This document shows positions 36,327-45,683 of a DNA stretch of 64,000 bases, in pieces. The position numbers and the translations under genes are program-made. Each line of letters starts with the position of its first letter. Positions within the stretch are counted from its first letter, which is position 1. This DNA comes from Weissella confusa (GTDB taxonomy: Bacteria; Bacillota; Bacilli; Lactobacillales; Lactobacillaceae), in NCBI GenBank assembly GCA_041871065.1, contig CP168942.1, positions 22,501 to 86,500 on the forward strand, given 5' to 3'. Below the pieces are notes generated by a model. The model made no database searches. It was given only the letters and a program-made list of their open reading frames with translations, and had not been told where the DNA came from.

Positions 36327-36929
36327 TCAGTTGAATGTGATTAGTTCGTGAGGAGCCATGAAACGACTCTTCATCAAGATTTCAGCCAACTCTTCGGGTG
36401 ACTCAGGCTCGTCCTTATCAAGCCAGTGACGCACGATGTTCAAAATGCTGTTTAGGGCGATTTCCTTGGTGTAATCGATAGGCAGTTCGCTTGAAAAACG
36501 ACCATGATTTTGCGTTAACTGGCGGGTGAATAGGTGATCGACCAACTCCTTAATGCGGTTGAAGAATTGGGGATGGCCATTCGATGAGAGCAGTGCGCGC
36601 ATCGTTTCGCGTTCTTGATTAACATACCCAAGCGCTTGATTAAACACTTTATAAGGCGCACCTGAGAAATCTTCAGGGGTGTGGTTAGAAAGTGGCTCAG
36701 CCAAATTGGCTGTTAAAGCAGCAGCGATATTATCAATCAATTCATCTTCGATTTTAGTTAGCAGTTCAAACTTGTCGGTGTAGTGGACGTAGAAGGTACC
36801 ACGACTCACGCCAGCTTCGCGCGTGATGTCTGAAACAGTTAAACTGTTAAAGCCTTTTTCATTAATTAAATGAATAAAAGCTTCTTTAATGAGTTGCTGT
36901 GTTTGCGCATTTCGTTCTGCCTGTTTCAT
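36327..36929 (-). CDS. TetR-family repressor of the YhgE gene
   Basis: A 200-residue TetR-type repressor: N-terminal helix-turn-helix (FNSLTVSDITREAGVSRGTFYVHYTDKFEL) and a helical ligand domain that includes a TetR_C-like dimer region. I start at ATG 36929 behind GGAGGGG; the in-frame ATG eleven codons upstream lies within the operator. It is divergent from the YhgE gene and two matched 17-bp palindromes lie between them, so autoregulation and control of the neighbour are expected. The ligand is unknown. Confidence 0.88.
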   Translation of the reverse strand: MKQAERNAQTQQLIKEAFIHLINEKGFNSLTVSDITREAGVSRGTFYVHYTDKFELLTKIEDELIDNIAAALTANLAEPLSNHTPEDFSGAPYKVFNQALGYVNQERETMRALLSSNGHPQFFNRIKELVDHLFTRQLTQNHGRFSSELPIDYTKEIALNSILNIVRHWLDKDEPESPEELAEILMKSRFMAPHELITFN

Positions 36930-36945
36930 GTTCCCCTCCAACTTA

Positions 36946-36962
36946 TTGAACACACTGTTCAA
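36946..36962. promoter_or_regulatory. TetR operator 1
   Basis: TTGAACACACTGTTCAA: perfect 7-3-7 palindrome in the tetR leader, downstream of the tetR promoter. Confidence 0.7.
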
Positions 36963-36983
36963 AACTGTGTATTGTACTCACCT

Positions 36984-37012
36984 TTTATAAGACTTAATAT
37001 AATACAAGTAAA
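36984..37012 (-). promoter_or_regulatory. tetR promoter
   Basis: On the minus strand -35 TTTACT (37007-37012), a 17-bp spacer and -10 TATAAA (36984-36989). Confidence 0.6.
36998..37003 (+). promoter_or_regulatory. Possible -10 of the YhgE gene
   Basis: TATAAT between the two operators, on the plus strand; the nearest -35-like hexamer is at an unusual 20-bp spacing. Confidence 0.4.
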
Positions 37013-37019
37013 TTATTTA

Positions 37020-37036
37020 TTCAACAGGTTGTTCAA
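37020..37036. promoter_or_regulatory. TetR operator 2
   Basis: TTCAACAGGTTGTTCAA: same 7-3-7 layout as operator 1 with one arm change, 74 bp away, between the possible YhgE promoter and its ribosome site. Confidence 0.68.
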
Positions 37037-37060
37037 TAATGTAAAAGGGAGGTAGCCACT

Positions 37061-39811
37061 GTGTTTAAAGCAGAATGGGAATATTTGAAGAAGCACAAGT
37101 TCTTCATGTTGGTTATCGTCGTATTGTTCTTCGTACCATCGATATACGCGGTAACCTTTTTGAGCTCATTATGGGATCCTTATGGTCAGGTGAAGAATTT
37201 GCCAGTCGCCATTGTTAATAAGGATAAGTCAGTCAATTATGAAGGACAGAAGCTTGCAGTTGGTGATGACCTTGAAAAGGAGCTACGCAAGTCGAAGGCA
37301 ATGGATTTCCATTTCCCTTCAGAAGAAGAAGCTAAGGCCGGCTTGAAGGATGGCAAGTACTACACAGTCATCACGATTCCAAGCGACTTTTCTAAGGACG
37401 CCACGACGCTCTTGGACAAAGAGCCAAAGCAAATGAAGCTTGATTATGAGACGAGTTCAGGTCACAGTTTCATCGCAGGTAAGTTGTCAGAATCAGGGGC
37501 TAAGGAAATTAGCCAGAATGTATCAGAGCAAGTCACGAAGACTTACGCTAAGACGATTTTTGCTGAGATGAAGAAGGTCGGCAAGGGGATGGGTACGGCC
37601 GCTGATGCTAACAAGCAATTGGCTGATGGGACAACCCAAATCAAGTCAGGTTCTGATCAATTAACGAGTGGGTTGCAGACGTTATCTGCAAGTACGTTGC
37701 AATTCAACGATGGTGCCCAAACGTTGACGCAAGGATTATCACAATACGTTGACGGTGTCGCACAAGCTGATTCAGGTAGCCAGCAAGTAACGGCCGGACT
37801 TGGCCAATTGAATAGCCAAGTGCCTGCTTTGGTTGGTGGTGTTAGCCAATTGGCAAACGGTAGCAATCAAGTGACGGCCGGACTTGGTCAATTAAACAGT
37901 CAAGTGCCAACACTGGCAGGTGGTGTTAGCCAGTTAGCAAACGGTAGCAACCAACTAACAGCTGGTATTGGTCAATTGAATAGCCAAGTGCCAACGTTGG
38001 TTGGTGGTGTTAACCAATTGGCGGCAGGTGGTAATACGCTAACATCAGGCGTGCAACAATACACGGCTGGCGTCAACCAAGCAGCATCTGGTAGTGAGCA
38101 ACTTGCTAACGGTGTGGATCAATTGAACCAACAATTGAAGGGCCAAGATTTTGAAGGCAAGATTACAACGTTGCAAACGCAAGTGGCGATGCTACAAGAT
38201 ATCGCTAAGGATATGCCTTCGAATGAACAACTCCAAGCGCAGTTGCAGACTGCTCAAACGCACTTGGATAATTTGAACAAGGCGACTGCAGATGATGCCG
38301 CAGCAATGCCGGCAAATGTTGATAAGGCGTTTGCTGATGCTGGTGTACAGGTGACGCCAGAGCAAAAGGCAAAGATTGCCGCATCATTGACTGCAGACGT
38401 TAACAACAGTGAAACGTCTAAGCAAATTGAGCCAATTGTTAAGGACATTGCGGCCCTTTCAGAACAAATTAATGCGTTTAATAATGCGCACGGAAGTCAA
38501 ATCACACAACTGGCTGAGGCAGCCAATAACACGGATTTGAACGATGTGAACACGCAACTTGAGCAAATGAAGGCGTTGCCAGGTGCAATTAATACCCTAG
38601 ATGAAAAAACGCATGAGTTGTCAGCAGGTTTGAACCAATTGGCTGGTAAGTCAACTGATTTGCAAAGCGGCGCAACGCAATTGAACAACGGTTTGAATAC
38701 GTTGAACGGCAAGACGAGTGACTTGTCAAACGGGACGAATGCCTTGATGACCGGTGCAACGCAATTGAATAATGGTTTGAATACGTTGAACGGTAAGACA
38801 AGTGACCTATCAAATGGTGTCAGTGCGTTGACGAACGGATCAACGCAAGTGAGCGATGGTCTAAACACGTTGAATGGTAAGACTGGTGACCTATCAAACG
38901 GAGCTAGCCAATTGTTGGCCGGTTCAAGTCAATTAACGACCGGTTTGGATACACTAAACAGCAAGCGCAGTGAGTTGAACAGTGGTGCTGGTCAATTGGC
39001 CGATGGCGCTCGTCAACTTAATGGTGGAGCTAACCAATTGACGACGGGTGCTGAGCAATTGAGCCCAGCGTTGGCACAGGTGCAAGCTGGTAACCAAACG
39101 TTGGCTGATAAGATGGGTTCAGCAGCTAAGCAAGTTAACGACACCAAGGCAACCAACAAGACGTTTAAGCAAATTGCAGCCCCTGCAACGGCAAAGCAAA
39201 CCGAAAAGGATCATGTTGCTAACAACGGAACTGGTATGGTGCCATACATGTTCTCAGTTGCCATGTTCGTTGGTATGATGGCGCTGAACTTGATGCTTGA
39301 TATGATTTCACCACGCACTAAGATTAGTTCTTTGGCTGCTTGGATGGGATCAAAGATGGTCATGTTGTTCGGTATCGCCGTTATGGCGGCAACTGTTTTG
39401 TATGGTTTGAGTATTAGTATTTTGGGACTAGATCCAATTCACCCATTACAAACATATGGCTTTATGATACTTATCTCATTGATGGATGCTGCGTTAGTAA
39501 CAGCTATCTACATGTGGTTCGATAAGGCTGGTGCGTTTGCTGCCATGGTTCTATTGGTCTTCCAATTGAGTGGTTCAGCTGGAACGTATCCAATTCAATT
39601 GTCTAATGCATTCTTTGAGTGGTTGCACCCATACTTGCCAATGACTTATACGGTTGATGGTTTGCGTGAGACAATCATGATTGGCGGCTCAGCAATGCCA
39701 CAAGTTGAAGTGCTATTTAGCATTTTTGTCGTATCAATTATTGCGATGGTGATTTACTATGTTAGCCACCGTCGTCACTACAGCATGATGCAAGATATTG
39801 CCGAGGCATAA
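37061..39811 (+). CDS. YhgE/Pip family membrane protein with heptad-rich repeats
   Basis: A 916-residue membrane protein of the YhgE/Pip family (Pip of Lactococcus is a phage infection receptor; related to type VII-secretion-linked EsaA). It has one N-terminal helix (about 14-36), a long external domain and about five C-terminal helices (from about residue 725). The external part is built from 28-residue units rich in Gln-Leu, two separate blocks. The start is GTG with GGGAGGT eight bases upstream. The ABC-2-like C-terminal region suggests transport or an export role. It is probably repressed by the divergent TetR protein. Confidence 0.88.
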   Translation: MFKAEWEYLKKHKFFMLVIVVLFFVPSIYAVTFLSSLWDPYGQVKNLPVAIVNKDKSVNYEGQKLAVGDDLEKELRKSKAMDFHFPSEEEAKAGLKDGKYYTVITIPSDFSKDATTLLDKEPKQMKLDYETSSGHSFIAGKLSESGAKEISQNVSEQVTKTYAKTIFAEMKKVGKGMGTAADANKQLADGTTQIKSGSDQLTSGLQTLSASTLQFNDGAQTLTQGLSQYVDGVAQADSGSQQVTAGLGQLNSQVPALVGGVSQLANGSNQVTAGLGQLNSQVPTLAGGVSQLANGSNQLTAGIGQLNSQVPTLVGGVNQLAAGGNTLTSGVQQYTAGVNQAASGSEQLANGVDQLNQQLKGQDFEGKITTLQTQVAMLQDIAKDMPSNEQLQAQLQTAQTHLDNLNKATADDAAAMPANVDKAFADAGVQVTPEQKAKIAASLTADVNNSETSKQIEPIVKDIAALSEQINAFNNAHGSQITQLAEAANNTDLNDVNTQLEQMKALPGAINTLDEKTHELSAGLNQLAGKSTDLQSGATQLNNGLNTLNGKTSDLSNGTNALMTGATQLNNGLNTLNGKTSDLSNGVSALTNGSTQVSDGLNTLNGKTGDLSNGASQLLAGSSQLTTGLDTLNSKRSELNSGAGQLADGARQLNGGANQLTTGAEQLSPALAQVQAGNQTLADKMGSAAKQVNDTKATNKTFKQIAAPATAKQTEKDHVANNGTGMVPYMFSVAMFVGMMALNLMLDMISPRTKISSLAAWMGSKMVMLFGIAVMAATVLYGLSISILGLDPIHPLQTYGFMILISLMDAALVTAIYMWFDKAGAFAAMVLLVFQLSGSAGTYPIQLSNAFFEWLHPYLPMTYTVDGLRETIMIGGSAMPQVEVLFSIFVVSIIAMVIYYVSHRRHYSMMQDIAEA
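37796..38047 (+). repeat. Three 84-bp tandem repeats in the YhgE gene, block 1
   Basis: Units at 37796-37879, 37880-37963 and 37964-38047 encode 28-residue repeats beginning GLGQLNSQVP (third copy GIGQLNSQVP). The DNA is highly similar between units, so length variation by recombination is likely. Confidence 0.75.
38669..39004 (+). repeat. Four 84-bp tandem repeats in the YhgE gene, block 2
   Basis: Units at 38669, 38753, 38837 and 38921 (84 bp each) encode 28-residue repeats, most carrying GLNTLNGKT. The first two are the most alike, suggesting recent duplication. Confidence 0.72.
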
Positions 39812-39851
39812 AGCGAGATATAAAAAATCTTACGAATTAAATACTTTGAGA

Positions 39852-39890
39852 AACGCCCGCTCAGCTAGGTTGCTGAGCGGGCGTTTTTGC
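39852..39890 (+). terminator. Terminator of the YhgE gene
   Basis: A 14-bp perfect GC-rich stem (39852-39865 with 39872-39885), a 6-nt loop and a T run. Confidence 0.94.
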
Positions 39891-39979
39891 GTGTTCAAAT
39901 TTTTTTAAAAACTTTGCTCAAAAAATAACAAATTCGGCAACTGTCCGAGCGGAAGTGTGAAAAAATAACATATTTTCTC

Positions 39980-39998
39980 AGATATGGATTTCATATCT
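39980..39998. promoter_or_regulatory. Palindrome upstream of the glycogen operon
   Basis: AGATATG, GATTT, CATATCT: perfect 7-bp arms with a 5-bp centre, about 65 bases before glgB. It is a possible operator for glg control. The -10 candidate TATGAT (40005-40010) follows it; no -35 is clear. Confidence 0.45.
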
Positions 39999-40062
39999 CT
40001 AGCATATGATTAAAAGACAATCTCTGAAACGGACGATTTTCCAGAGAAAAGAAAGAAGGACC

Positions 40063-41964
40063 ATGATTATGCTGAAACCACATGTACTGAACGAAAGCTT
40101 ACAAGCTGCATACTTGTTCAATACTGGTCAGTCATATCGCGCAGATAAATTTTTTGGGGTGACGCGCAACGGACAGGAATTAACTTTCCGCGTTTGGGCA
40201 CCGCACGCCGAAGAAATTCACTTAGTGTCGGCACACTGTGATTGGGCGATTCACGACGACTTTGCCATGACCCCGTTAGAGGAGACGGGTGTTTGGGAAG
40301 TTACGACTGACGTATTGGACGAAGGTGACTATTACAAATACGCCATTAAGACGCGTGATGGTGAAGTGTTACTACGCACAGATCCATTCGCTCATGAATA
40401 CGAAAAGAAACCCGGTGTTGCAGCGATTGTAAACACGGATTCATACAAGTGGCACGATGGCTTATATCGTGGTCGTCAAGGTCGACGCGACAAGTTGAAC
40501 CAACCGGTTAATATCTACGAAATGCACATGACATCATGGCGCCGTCACATGGACGGGTCATACATGTCATATCGTGAACTGGCGGATCAATTGATTCCGT
40601 ACGTTAAGGAAATGGGATACACCCACATTGAGATGTTGCCGATTACGGAACATTTGTTGGATATGTCGTGGGGGTACCAAACGTATGGTTTCTTCGCAGC
40701 AACGTCACGAATGGGGCGTTTGCAAGATTTACAATATTTCGTTGATGAAGCCCACAAGGCCAATATCGGTGTGATTTTGGACTTTGTGCCAGGTCATTTT
40801 ATCAAGAACTACGACGCGCTATATCGCTATGACGGTACGCCAACATTTGAGTCTGGTAACCGTACGATTGCTGAAAATGTGCGTTGGGGAACTTGGAACT
40901 TTGACTTAGGAAAGTCACAAGTGCAAAGCTTCTTGATTTCAGCCGCATTGTTCTGGCTAGAAGATGTGCACTTTGACGGTCTACGTGTGGATGGTGTGTC
41001 AAACATCATCTACATCAACCAAGATGCGGGCAAGGAAGACTGGCGTAACGAAGATGGCACAGCTTACGACTATGCAGGAATTGCATTCTTGCAAAAGCTG
41101 AATGCGATTATTCATGATCGCGTGCCAGCGGCGTTGATGTTCGCCGAAGAAGCGACCGCCTACCCTGGGGTGACATCACCTGAGGGGCTGGGATTTGACT
41201 TCAAGTGGAACATGGGTTGGATGCATGACACACTTGATTTCTTTGAACTTGATTACCTTTACCGACCAGGTGCATTTAACAACTTAACGTTTAGCTTCAT
41301 GTACACGTTTGATGAGCAATTTACGTTACCGCTATCACACGATGAAGTTGTTCACGGTAAGAAGAGTTTGATGCACAAGATGTTCGGTGACCGTTATAAC
41401 CAATTCGCAAACCTACGCACCATGATGGTTTGGATGATGACACATCCAGGTAAGAAGTTGCGCTTCATGGGTAGTGAATGGGGTCAATTCTTGGAATGGC
41501 GTGACGAAGAACCGTTGGAGTGGCGCGACCTAGAAGACGGTCTAAACCGCAGCATGCAACACTTCACGGCCGAACTTAACAAGTTGTATCGTGACCAACA
41601 CGCTTTGTGGGAACAAGATTTTGTACCTGAAGGGGTTGATTTCTCACAAACTGACGAAGGGTATCGTGGCACCATGGCGTTTATGCGTCGTGGTAAGAAG
41701 GCCAGCGACACACTCATCATGGCGATGAATACATTGCCGGTACAAAAGAATGATTACCGCGTTATCGTACCTAAGGCCGGTAAGTACGAGGTGCTCCTAA
41801 ACACGGAAAACAGTGACTTTGGTGGTACTTGGAAGCACATTCCAACGGAGCACGAAGCCTTCTTGGCCGGTGACCATTATGAAATTTCAGTTATTTTGCC
41901 TGCAACTGGGGCATTGATTATTAAGCAAAAGAAGCAAACACGGGGAAAGAAAAATGAAGGATAA
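40063..41964 (+). CDS. glgB: Glycogen branching enzyme
   Basis: GH13 transglycosidase of 633 residues that makes alpha-1,6 branches. It has an N-terminal CBM48 domain ([17 protein letters not shown]) and the barrel regions: [20 protein letters not shown] (nucleophile Asp), [11 protein letters not shown] (acid Glu) and [16 protein letters not shown] choose ATG 40063 after AAGGA; two other in-frame ATGs are close by (40006, 40069). First gene of the glg operon; its end overlaps glgC by 11 bases. Confidence 0.95.
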   Translation: MIMLKPHVLNESLQAAYLFNTGQSYRADKFFGVTRNGQELTFRVWAPHAEEIHLVSAHCDWAIHDDFAMTPLEETGVWEVTTDVLDEGDYYKYAIKTRDGEVLLRTDPFAHEYEKKPGVAAIVNTDSYKWHDGLYRGRQGRRDKLNQPVNIYEMHMTSWRRHMDGSYMSYRELADQLIPYVKEMGYTHIEMLPITEHLLDMSWGYQTYGFFAATSRMGRLQDLQYFVDEAHKANIGVILDFVPGHFIKNYDALYRYDGTPTFESGNRTIAENVRWGTWNFDLGKSQVQSFLISAALFWLEDVHFDGLRVDGVSNIIYINQDAGKEDWRNEDGTAYDYAGIAFLQKLNAIIHDRVPAALMFAEEATAYPGVTSPEGLGFDFKWNMGWMHDTLDFFELDYLYRPGAFNNLTFSFMYTFDEQFTLPLSHDEVVHGKKSLMHKMFGDRYNQFANLRTMMVWMMTHPGKKLRFMGSEWGQFLEWRDEEPLEWRDLEDGLNRSMQHFTAELNKLYRDQHALWEQDFVPEGVDFSQTDEGYRGTMAFMRRGKKASDTLIMAMNTLPVQKNDYRVIVPKAGKYEVLLNTENSDFGGTWKHIPTEHEAFLAGDHYEISVILPATGALIIKQKKQTRGKKNEG

Positions 41965-43117
41965 AGTAACGGCTTTGATCCTCGCAGGGGGACAAGGAAC
42001 ACGACTAGGCAAGTTGACGAAGAACTTGGCTAAGCCAGCAGTGCCATTCGGCGGACGCTACCGCATTATTGACTTTACGTTGAGTAACTTGGCGAACTCA
42101 AACGTGACGTCGGTTGGGGTAATCACACAATATGAACCATACGAATTGAACCAACACATTGGGAACGGCTCAGACTGGGGCCTAAATGTGATGGACGGTG
42201 GCGTATCAATTTTGCAACCATACTCAGACGGTGAAGGTAACAAGTTCTTTGAGGGAACGGCCCACGCCATTTACCAAAACATTGGTTACATTGACCGCCA
42301 AGATCCTGAATACGTGATGATTTTGTCAGGTGACCACATCTACAGGATGGATTACACAGACATGATTGACGCGCACAAGGAGACGGGAGCTGATTTGACG
42401 GTTTCAGTTATGCCAGTGCCGATGGACGAAGCATCACGTTTCGGAATCATGAATACGGATAACGATAACAAGATTGTGGAATTTGAAGAAAAGCCAGCTA
42501 ACCCAAAGTCTAACTTGGCTTCAATGGGAATCTACGTCTTCAACTGGAAGAAGCTACGTGAGTACTTGGTAGCAGGGTACGAGCAAGGCGAAGATATGGT
42601 CGACTTCGGTAAGAACGTGATTCCAGCTTACTTGGCAAATGACGAAAAGGTTTACGCCTTTGCCTTCCGTAACTACTGGCGCGACGTTGGTACGATTCAA
42701 TCATTGTGGCAAGCGAACATGGAATTGTTGGAACGCGACAATGAGTTGAACTTGTCAGACCGCGCTTGGCGTATCTACTCACACAGCACGAATCAAAACC
42801 CAATGTACGTGGCACAAGAAGCTCAAATTCACGATAGTTTGATGGTGGATGCTGTGTACGTTGCGGGTCGTGTCTCACACAGTTTGATTTCAACTGGTGT
42901 GACAGTAGAAGACCATGCAGTGGTTGATCACAGTGTGATTATGCCAGGGGCAAAGATTGGCGCAGGCGCAGCTGTGTCATATGCAATCGTTGGTGAAGGT
43001 GCTGTGGTGGCGCCGGGTGCTGTGATTGTTGGAACGCCTGATGATATCGCAGTTGTTGGTTGCGATGAATATTATGCAGAGACGCAAGTAAATGAGGGGG
43101 TATTGTCGAATGCGTAA
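41954..43117 (+). CDS. glgC: Glucose-1-phosphate adenylyltransferase, catalytic subunit
   Basis: Makes ADP-glucose from ATP and glucose-1-phosphate. The 387 residues include [32 protein letters not shown] (nucleotidyltransferase signature split around the PFGG loop), [10 protein letters not shown] and FEEKP, with a C-terminal left-handed beta-helix. The ATG lies inside the end of glgB, with GGGGAAAG upstream. It probably forms a heterotetramer with GlgD, as in Bacillus-type systems. Confidence 0.95.
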   Translation: MKDKVTALILAGGQGTRLGKLTKNLAKPAVPFGGRYRIIDFTLSNLANSNVTSVGVITQYEPYELNQHIGNGSDWGLNVMDGGVSILQPYSDGEGNKFFEGTAHAIYQNIGYIDRQDPEYVMILSGDHIYRMDYTDMIDAHKETGADLTVSVMPVPMDEASRFGIMNTDNDNKIVEFEEKPANPKSNLASMGIYVFNWKKLREYLVAGYEQGEDMVDFGKNVIPAYLANDEKVYAFAFRNYWRDVGTIQSLWQANMELLERDNELNLSDRAWRIYSHSTNQNPMYVAQEAQIHDSLMVDAVYVAGRVSHSLISTGVTVEDHAVVDHSVIMPGAKIGAGAAVSYAIVGEGAVVAPGAVIVGTPDDIAVVGCDEYYAETQVNEGVLSNA

Positions 43118-44234
43118 TCAATTAAGTGTCATTCTCGATTTGAATGAAGCACACTGCCATACTTTGGGACAATTGACGGTTGATCGTCCATTGGGAAGCG
43201 TGCCATTCGGTGGTAAGTTCCGATTGGTTGATTTCCCACTATCAGCTGCAAGTAATGCGGGTGTTACGAAGACAATGATGGCCATGCCAGACCGTTGCCA
43301 ATCAATTTTGGACCACGTTCGTACGGGGCGTGAATGGCAAATGGATCGCTTGGGCGGTGGTTTATTTATGACATTTCAGTCAGAACGTGGTTTATTAAAG
43401 GACATCCGTCGCTTTATTAATCACGCTAAGACACCATACACAGCTATCTTGGGGACGTCAGAAGTGACGAACTTGGATTTGAAGGCGATTGTGGCGAACC
43501 ACGAACAACAAGCACAACCCGTTACGGTTGTTGCGCGTTGGATGGACGTGGCTGATTTGGTGCCTGGTATGCAAGTGCTGACGTTGACTGACGAAGGATT
43601 GGCTCGTAACTTTGAGCCGGCTGAAAACGTACGTCGTTCATCTGAAGAGCAAGTATTGGTTTATTTGCAAGCCAGCGTTGTTGATTCAAACATTTTGCAA
43701 GTGGCGGCTGATCGTGAAATTGAACATGCGACGGGTAAGAACGTCCAAGCTTTGACGCGTCAATTGATGAGCGACTTTGGCGCTAACGTGGTTGTGCACG
43801 AAGGCGTTCACTTGCCAGTGCACGATGTGAAGAGTTACTTCGAAGCAAACAAGGCATTGTTGGATTTTGACAACTACCGCAGCTTGTTGATGGAACGTCC
43901 AGTGCACACGAAGTCAAAGAATGAAGCGCCAGCGCACTTTATGCCATCAGCTGAAGTGCACCGTTCATTGTTTGGAACGGGTGGTACATTTGCCGGATCT
44001 GTTTCAGATTCAGTTGTCTTCCGAACGGTTGAAGTGGCAGAAGATGCGAAGGTGCGTCATTCAGTTGTTTTGCAAGGTTGCAAGATTGGTGCCGGGGCTG
44101 ATTTGTCATATGTCATCATGGACAAGGATGCCGTGATTGAGCCTGGTGTTGTGTTGCACGGTACGCCAGAAATGCCAATTATCGTTGGCAAGGAAGCAGT
44201 TGTGCGTGCAGCCAAGAAGCAGGTGACTGTCTAA
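43110..44234 (+). CDS. glgD: Glucose-1-phosphate adenylyltransferase regulatory subunit GlgD
   Basis: GlgC paralogue of 374 residues. The N-terminal nucleotide loop is degenerate: the LAGGQGTRL of GlgC is replaced here, while [21 protein letters not shown] is kept. This is typical of GlgD, which boosts GlgC activity but has little activity itself. I choose ATG 43110 behind GAGGGGG; the start overlaps glgC by 8 bases. The C-terminal beta-helix with [14 protein letters not shown] is intact. Confidence 0.93.
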   Translation: MRNQLSVILDLNEAHCHTLGQLTVDRPLGSVPFGGKFRLVDFPLSAASNAGVTKTMMAMPDRCQSILDHVRTGREWQMDRLGGGLFMTFQSERGLLKDIRRFINHAKTPYTAILGTSEVTNLDLKAIVANHEQQAQPVTVVARWMDVADLVPGMQVLTLTDEGLARNFEPAENVRRSSEEQVLVYLQASVVDSNILQVAADREIEHATGKNVQALTRQLMSDFGANVVVHEGVHLPVHDVKSYFEANKALLDFDNYRSLLMERPVHTKSKNEAPAHFMPSAEVHRSLFGTGGTFAGSVSDSVVFRTVEVAEDAKVRHSVVLQGCKIGAGADLSYVIMDKDAVIEPGVVLHGTPEMPIIVGKEAVVRAAKKQVTV

Positions 44235-45664
44235 TGAAAGTACTGTTTGCTGCAAGTGAAGTAGTGCCGTTTTACAAAACGGGAGGCCTCGGGGATGTGG
44301 CCGGTGCTTTGCCTAACGCGCTAAATGCGCAAGGTGAAGATGTACGTGTGGTTGCACCGTACTACCATGAAATTTTTCCAGAAAAGTACCGCGACCAATT
44401 GATGGATTTGCACTGGTTTACAGTGTGGATTAACAATCATGAGGAATATGCTGGCGTGAAGACGATGCGCTTGAACGGTGTTATCTACTACTTCATCGAT
44501 AACCAATCATATTTCTCAGGTAAGAAGCTTTACGAACACTGGAATGACGGTGAACGTTTTGCCTTCTTCCAACTGGCTGTCATTGAAATGATGCAAGAAA
44601 TCGATTTTATTCCAGATGTCTTGCACGCCAATGACTGGCACACAGCAATGATTCCAGCTTTGTTGAAGACGCGTTATGCCTGGCAACAACCGCTACAACA
44701 AATTAAGACATTGTTGACGATTCACAACATGCAATTCCAAGGTGACTATGCGCCAGAAACGTTGCAAACGTTCTTTGATTTGGATTGGAATTTGTACGCG
44801 AGTGGAGAAGCGCGCTTTGGGGATGGTAGCAACTGGTTGAAGACGGCGATGGTGTTTGCCGACCGTATCAACACAGTTAGTCCAACGTATGCCGAAGAGA
44901 TTAAGACACCTGAATTTGGTGAGCATCTTGATCCAGTTTTGCGCATGTACGAAGGTAAGCTATCAGGAATCGTAAATGGGGTTGATACAGAACGTTACAA
45001 CCCAGCCACTGATCCAGATTTGCCATTTAACTATGATGCAACTGATTTGAGTGGTAAGGAAAAGGATAAGCACGCGTTGCAAGACGAATTTGGCTTGCCA
45101 CACGCAGCTGGTCCTTTGATGGTGATGGTGTCACGTTTGACACCACAAAAGGGTGTGCATTTGCTAGCTGAAGCATTGCCATATTTCTTGGCAACGCACG
45201 ACGCACAAGTCGTTATTTTGGGAACAGGGATTCCTGAACTGGAAGGCCAGTTGACGAACTTGGCAGCGCACTACCCAGATCAATTACGTGTCATCATTGA
45301 TTTTGATGTGCATTTGGCCCAACGCATGTATGCGGCAGCGGATATGTTCCTAATGCCAAGTGCATTTGAGCCATGTGGTATTTCACAAATGATGGCGCAA
45401 TTGTATGGCACGTTGCCATTGGTACACGAGGTTGGTGGCTTGTGTGACACAGTGGTGCCGTATAACGAGGTTTCAGGAGAGGGAACCGGATTCGGGTTCA
45501 AGCAATTTGATGCTAGCACCCTTGGTTGGATGATGGATTACGCGCAACAAACGTTCTTGAACAAGCCAGAAGCATGGCGTAGTTTGCAAGAACAAGCGAT
45601 GGCAGTTGATGTGTCTTGGACACAATCAGCCAACGCCTATCGCGAACTCTATGAACAACTATAA
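44234..45664 (+). CDS. glgA: Glycogen synthase (ADP-glucose)
   Basis: GT5 glycosyltransferase of 476 residues that extends alpha-1,4 glucan. N-terminal FYKTGGLGDVAGALP is the ADP-glucose binding motif, and SRLTPQKGVHLLAEA plus SAFEPCGISQMMAQLYGTLPL are C-terminal signatures. The ATG overlaps the glgD stop by one base. Length is normal for GlgA. Confidence 0.96.
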   Translation: MKVLFAASEVVPFYKTGGLGDVAGALPNALNAQGEDVRVVAPYYHEIFPEKYRDQLMDLHWFTVWINNHEEYAGVKTMRLNGVIYYFIDNQSYFSGKKLYEHWNDGERFAFFQLAVIEMMQEIDFIPDVLHANDWHTAMIPALLKTRYAWQQPLQQIKTLLTIHNMQFQGDYAPETLQTFFDLDWNLYASGEARFGDGSNWLKTAMVFADRINTVSPTYAEEIKTPEFGEHLDPVLRMYEGKLSGIVNGVDTERYNPATDPDLPFNYDATDLSGKEKDKHALQDEFGLPHAAGPLMVMVSRLTPQKGVHLLAEALPYFLATHDAQVVILGTGIPELEGQLTNLAAHYPDQLRVIIDFDVHLAQRMYAAADMFLMPSAFEPCGISQMMAQLYGTLPLVHEVGGLCDTVVPYNEVSGEGTGFGFKQFDASTLGWMMDYAQQTFLNKPEAWRSLQEQAMAVDVSWTQSANAYRELYEQL

Positions 45665-45683
45665 AGATTATTGAGGTGAGTGT

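Noticed and set aside
38497-38868. Antisense open frames within the YhgE gene and other long minus-strand frames inside real genes
   Set aside because: They are shadows of biased codon use, with no ribosome sites or family features.
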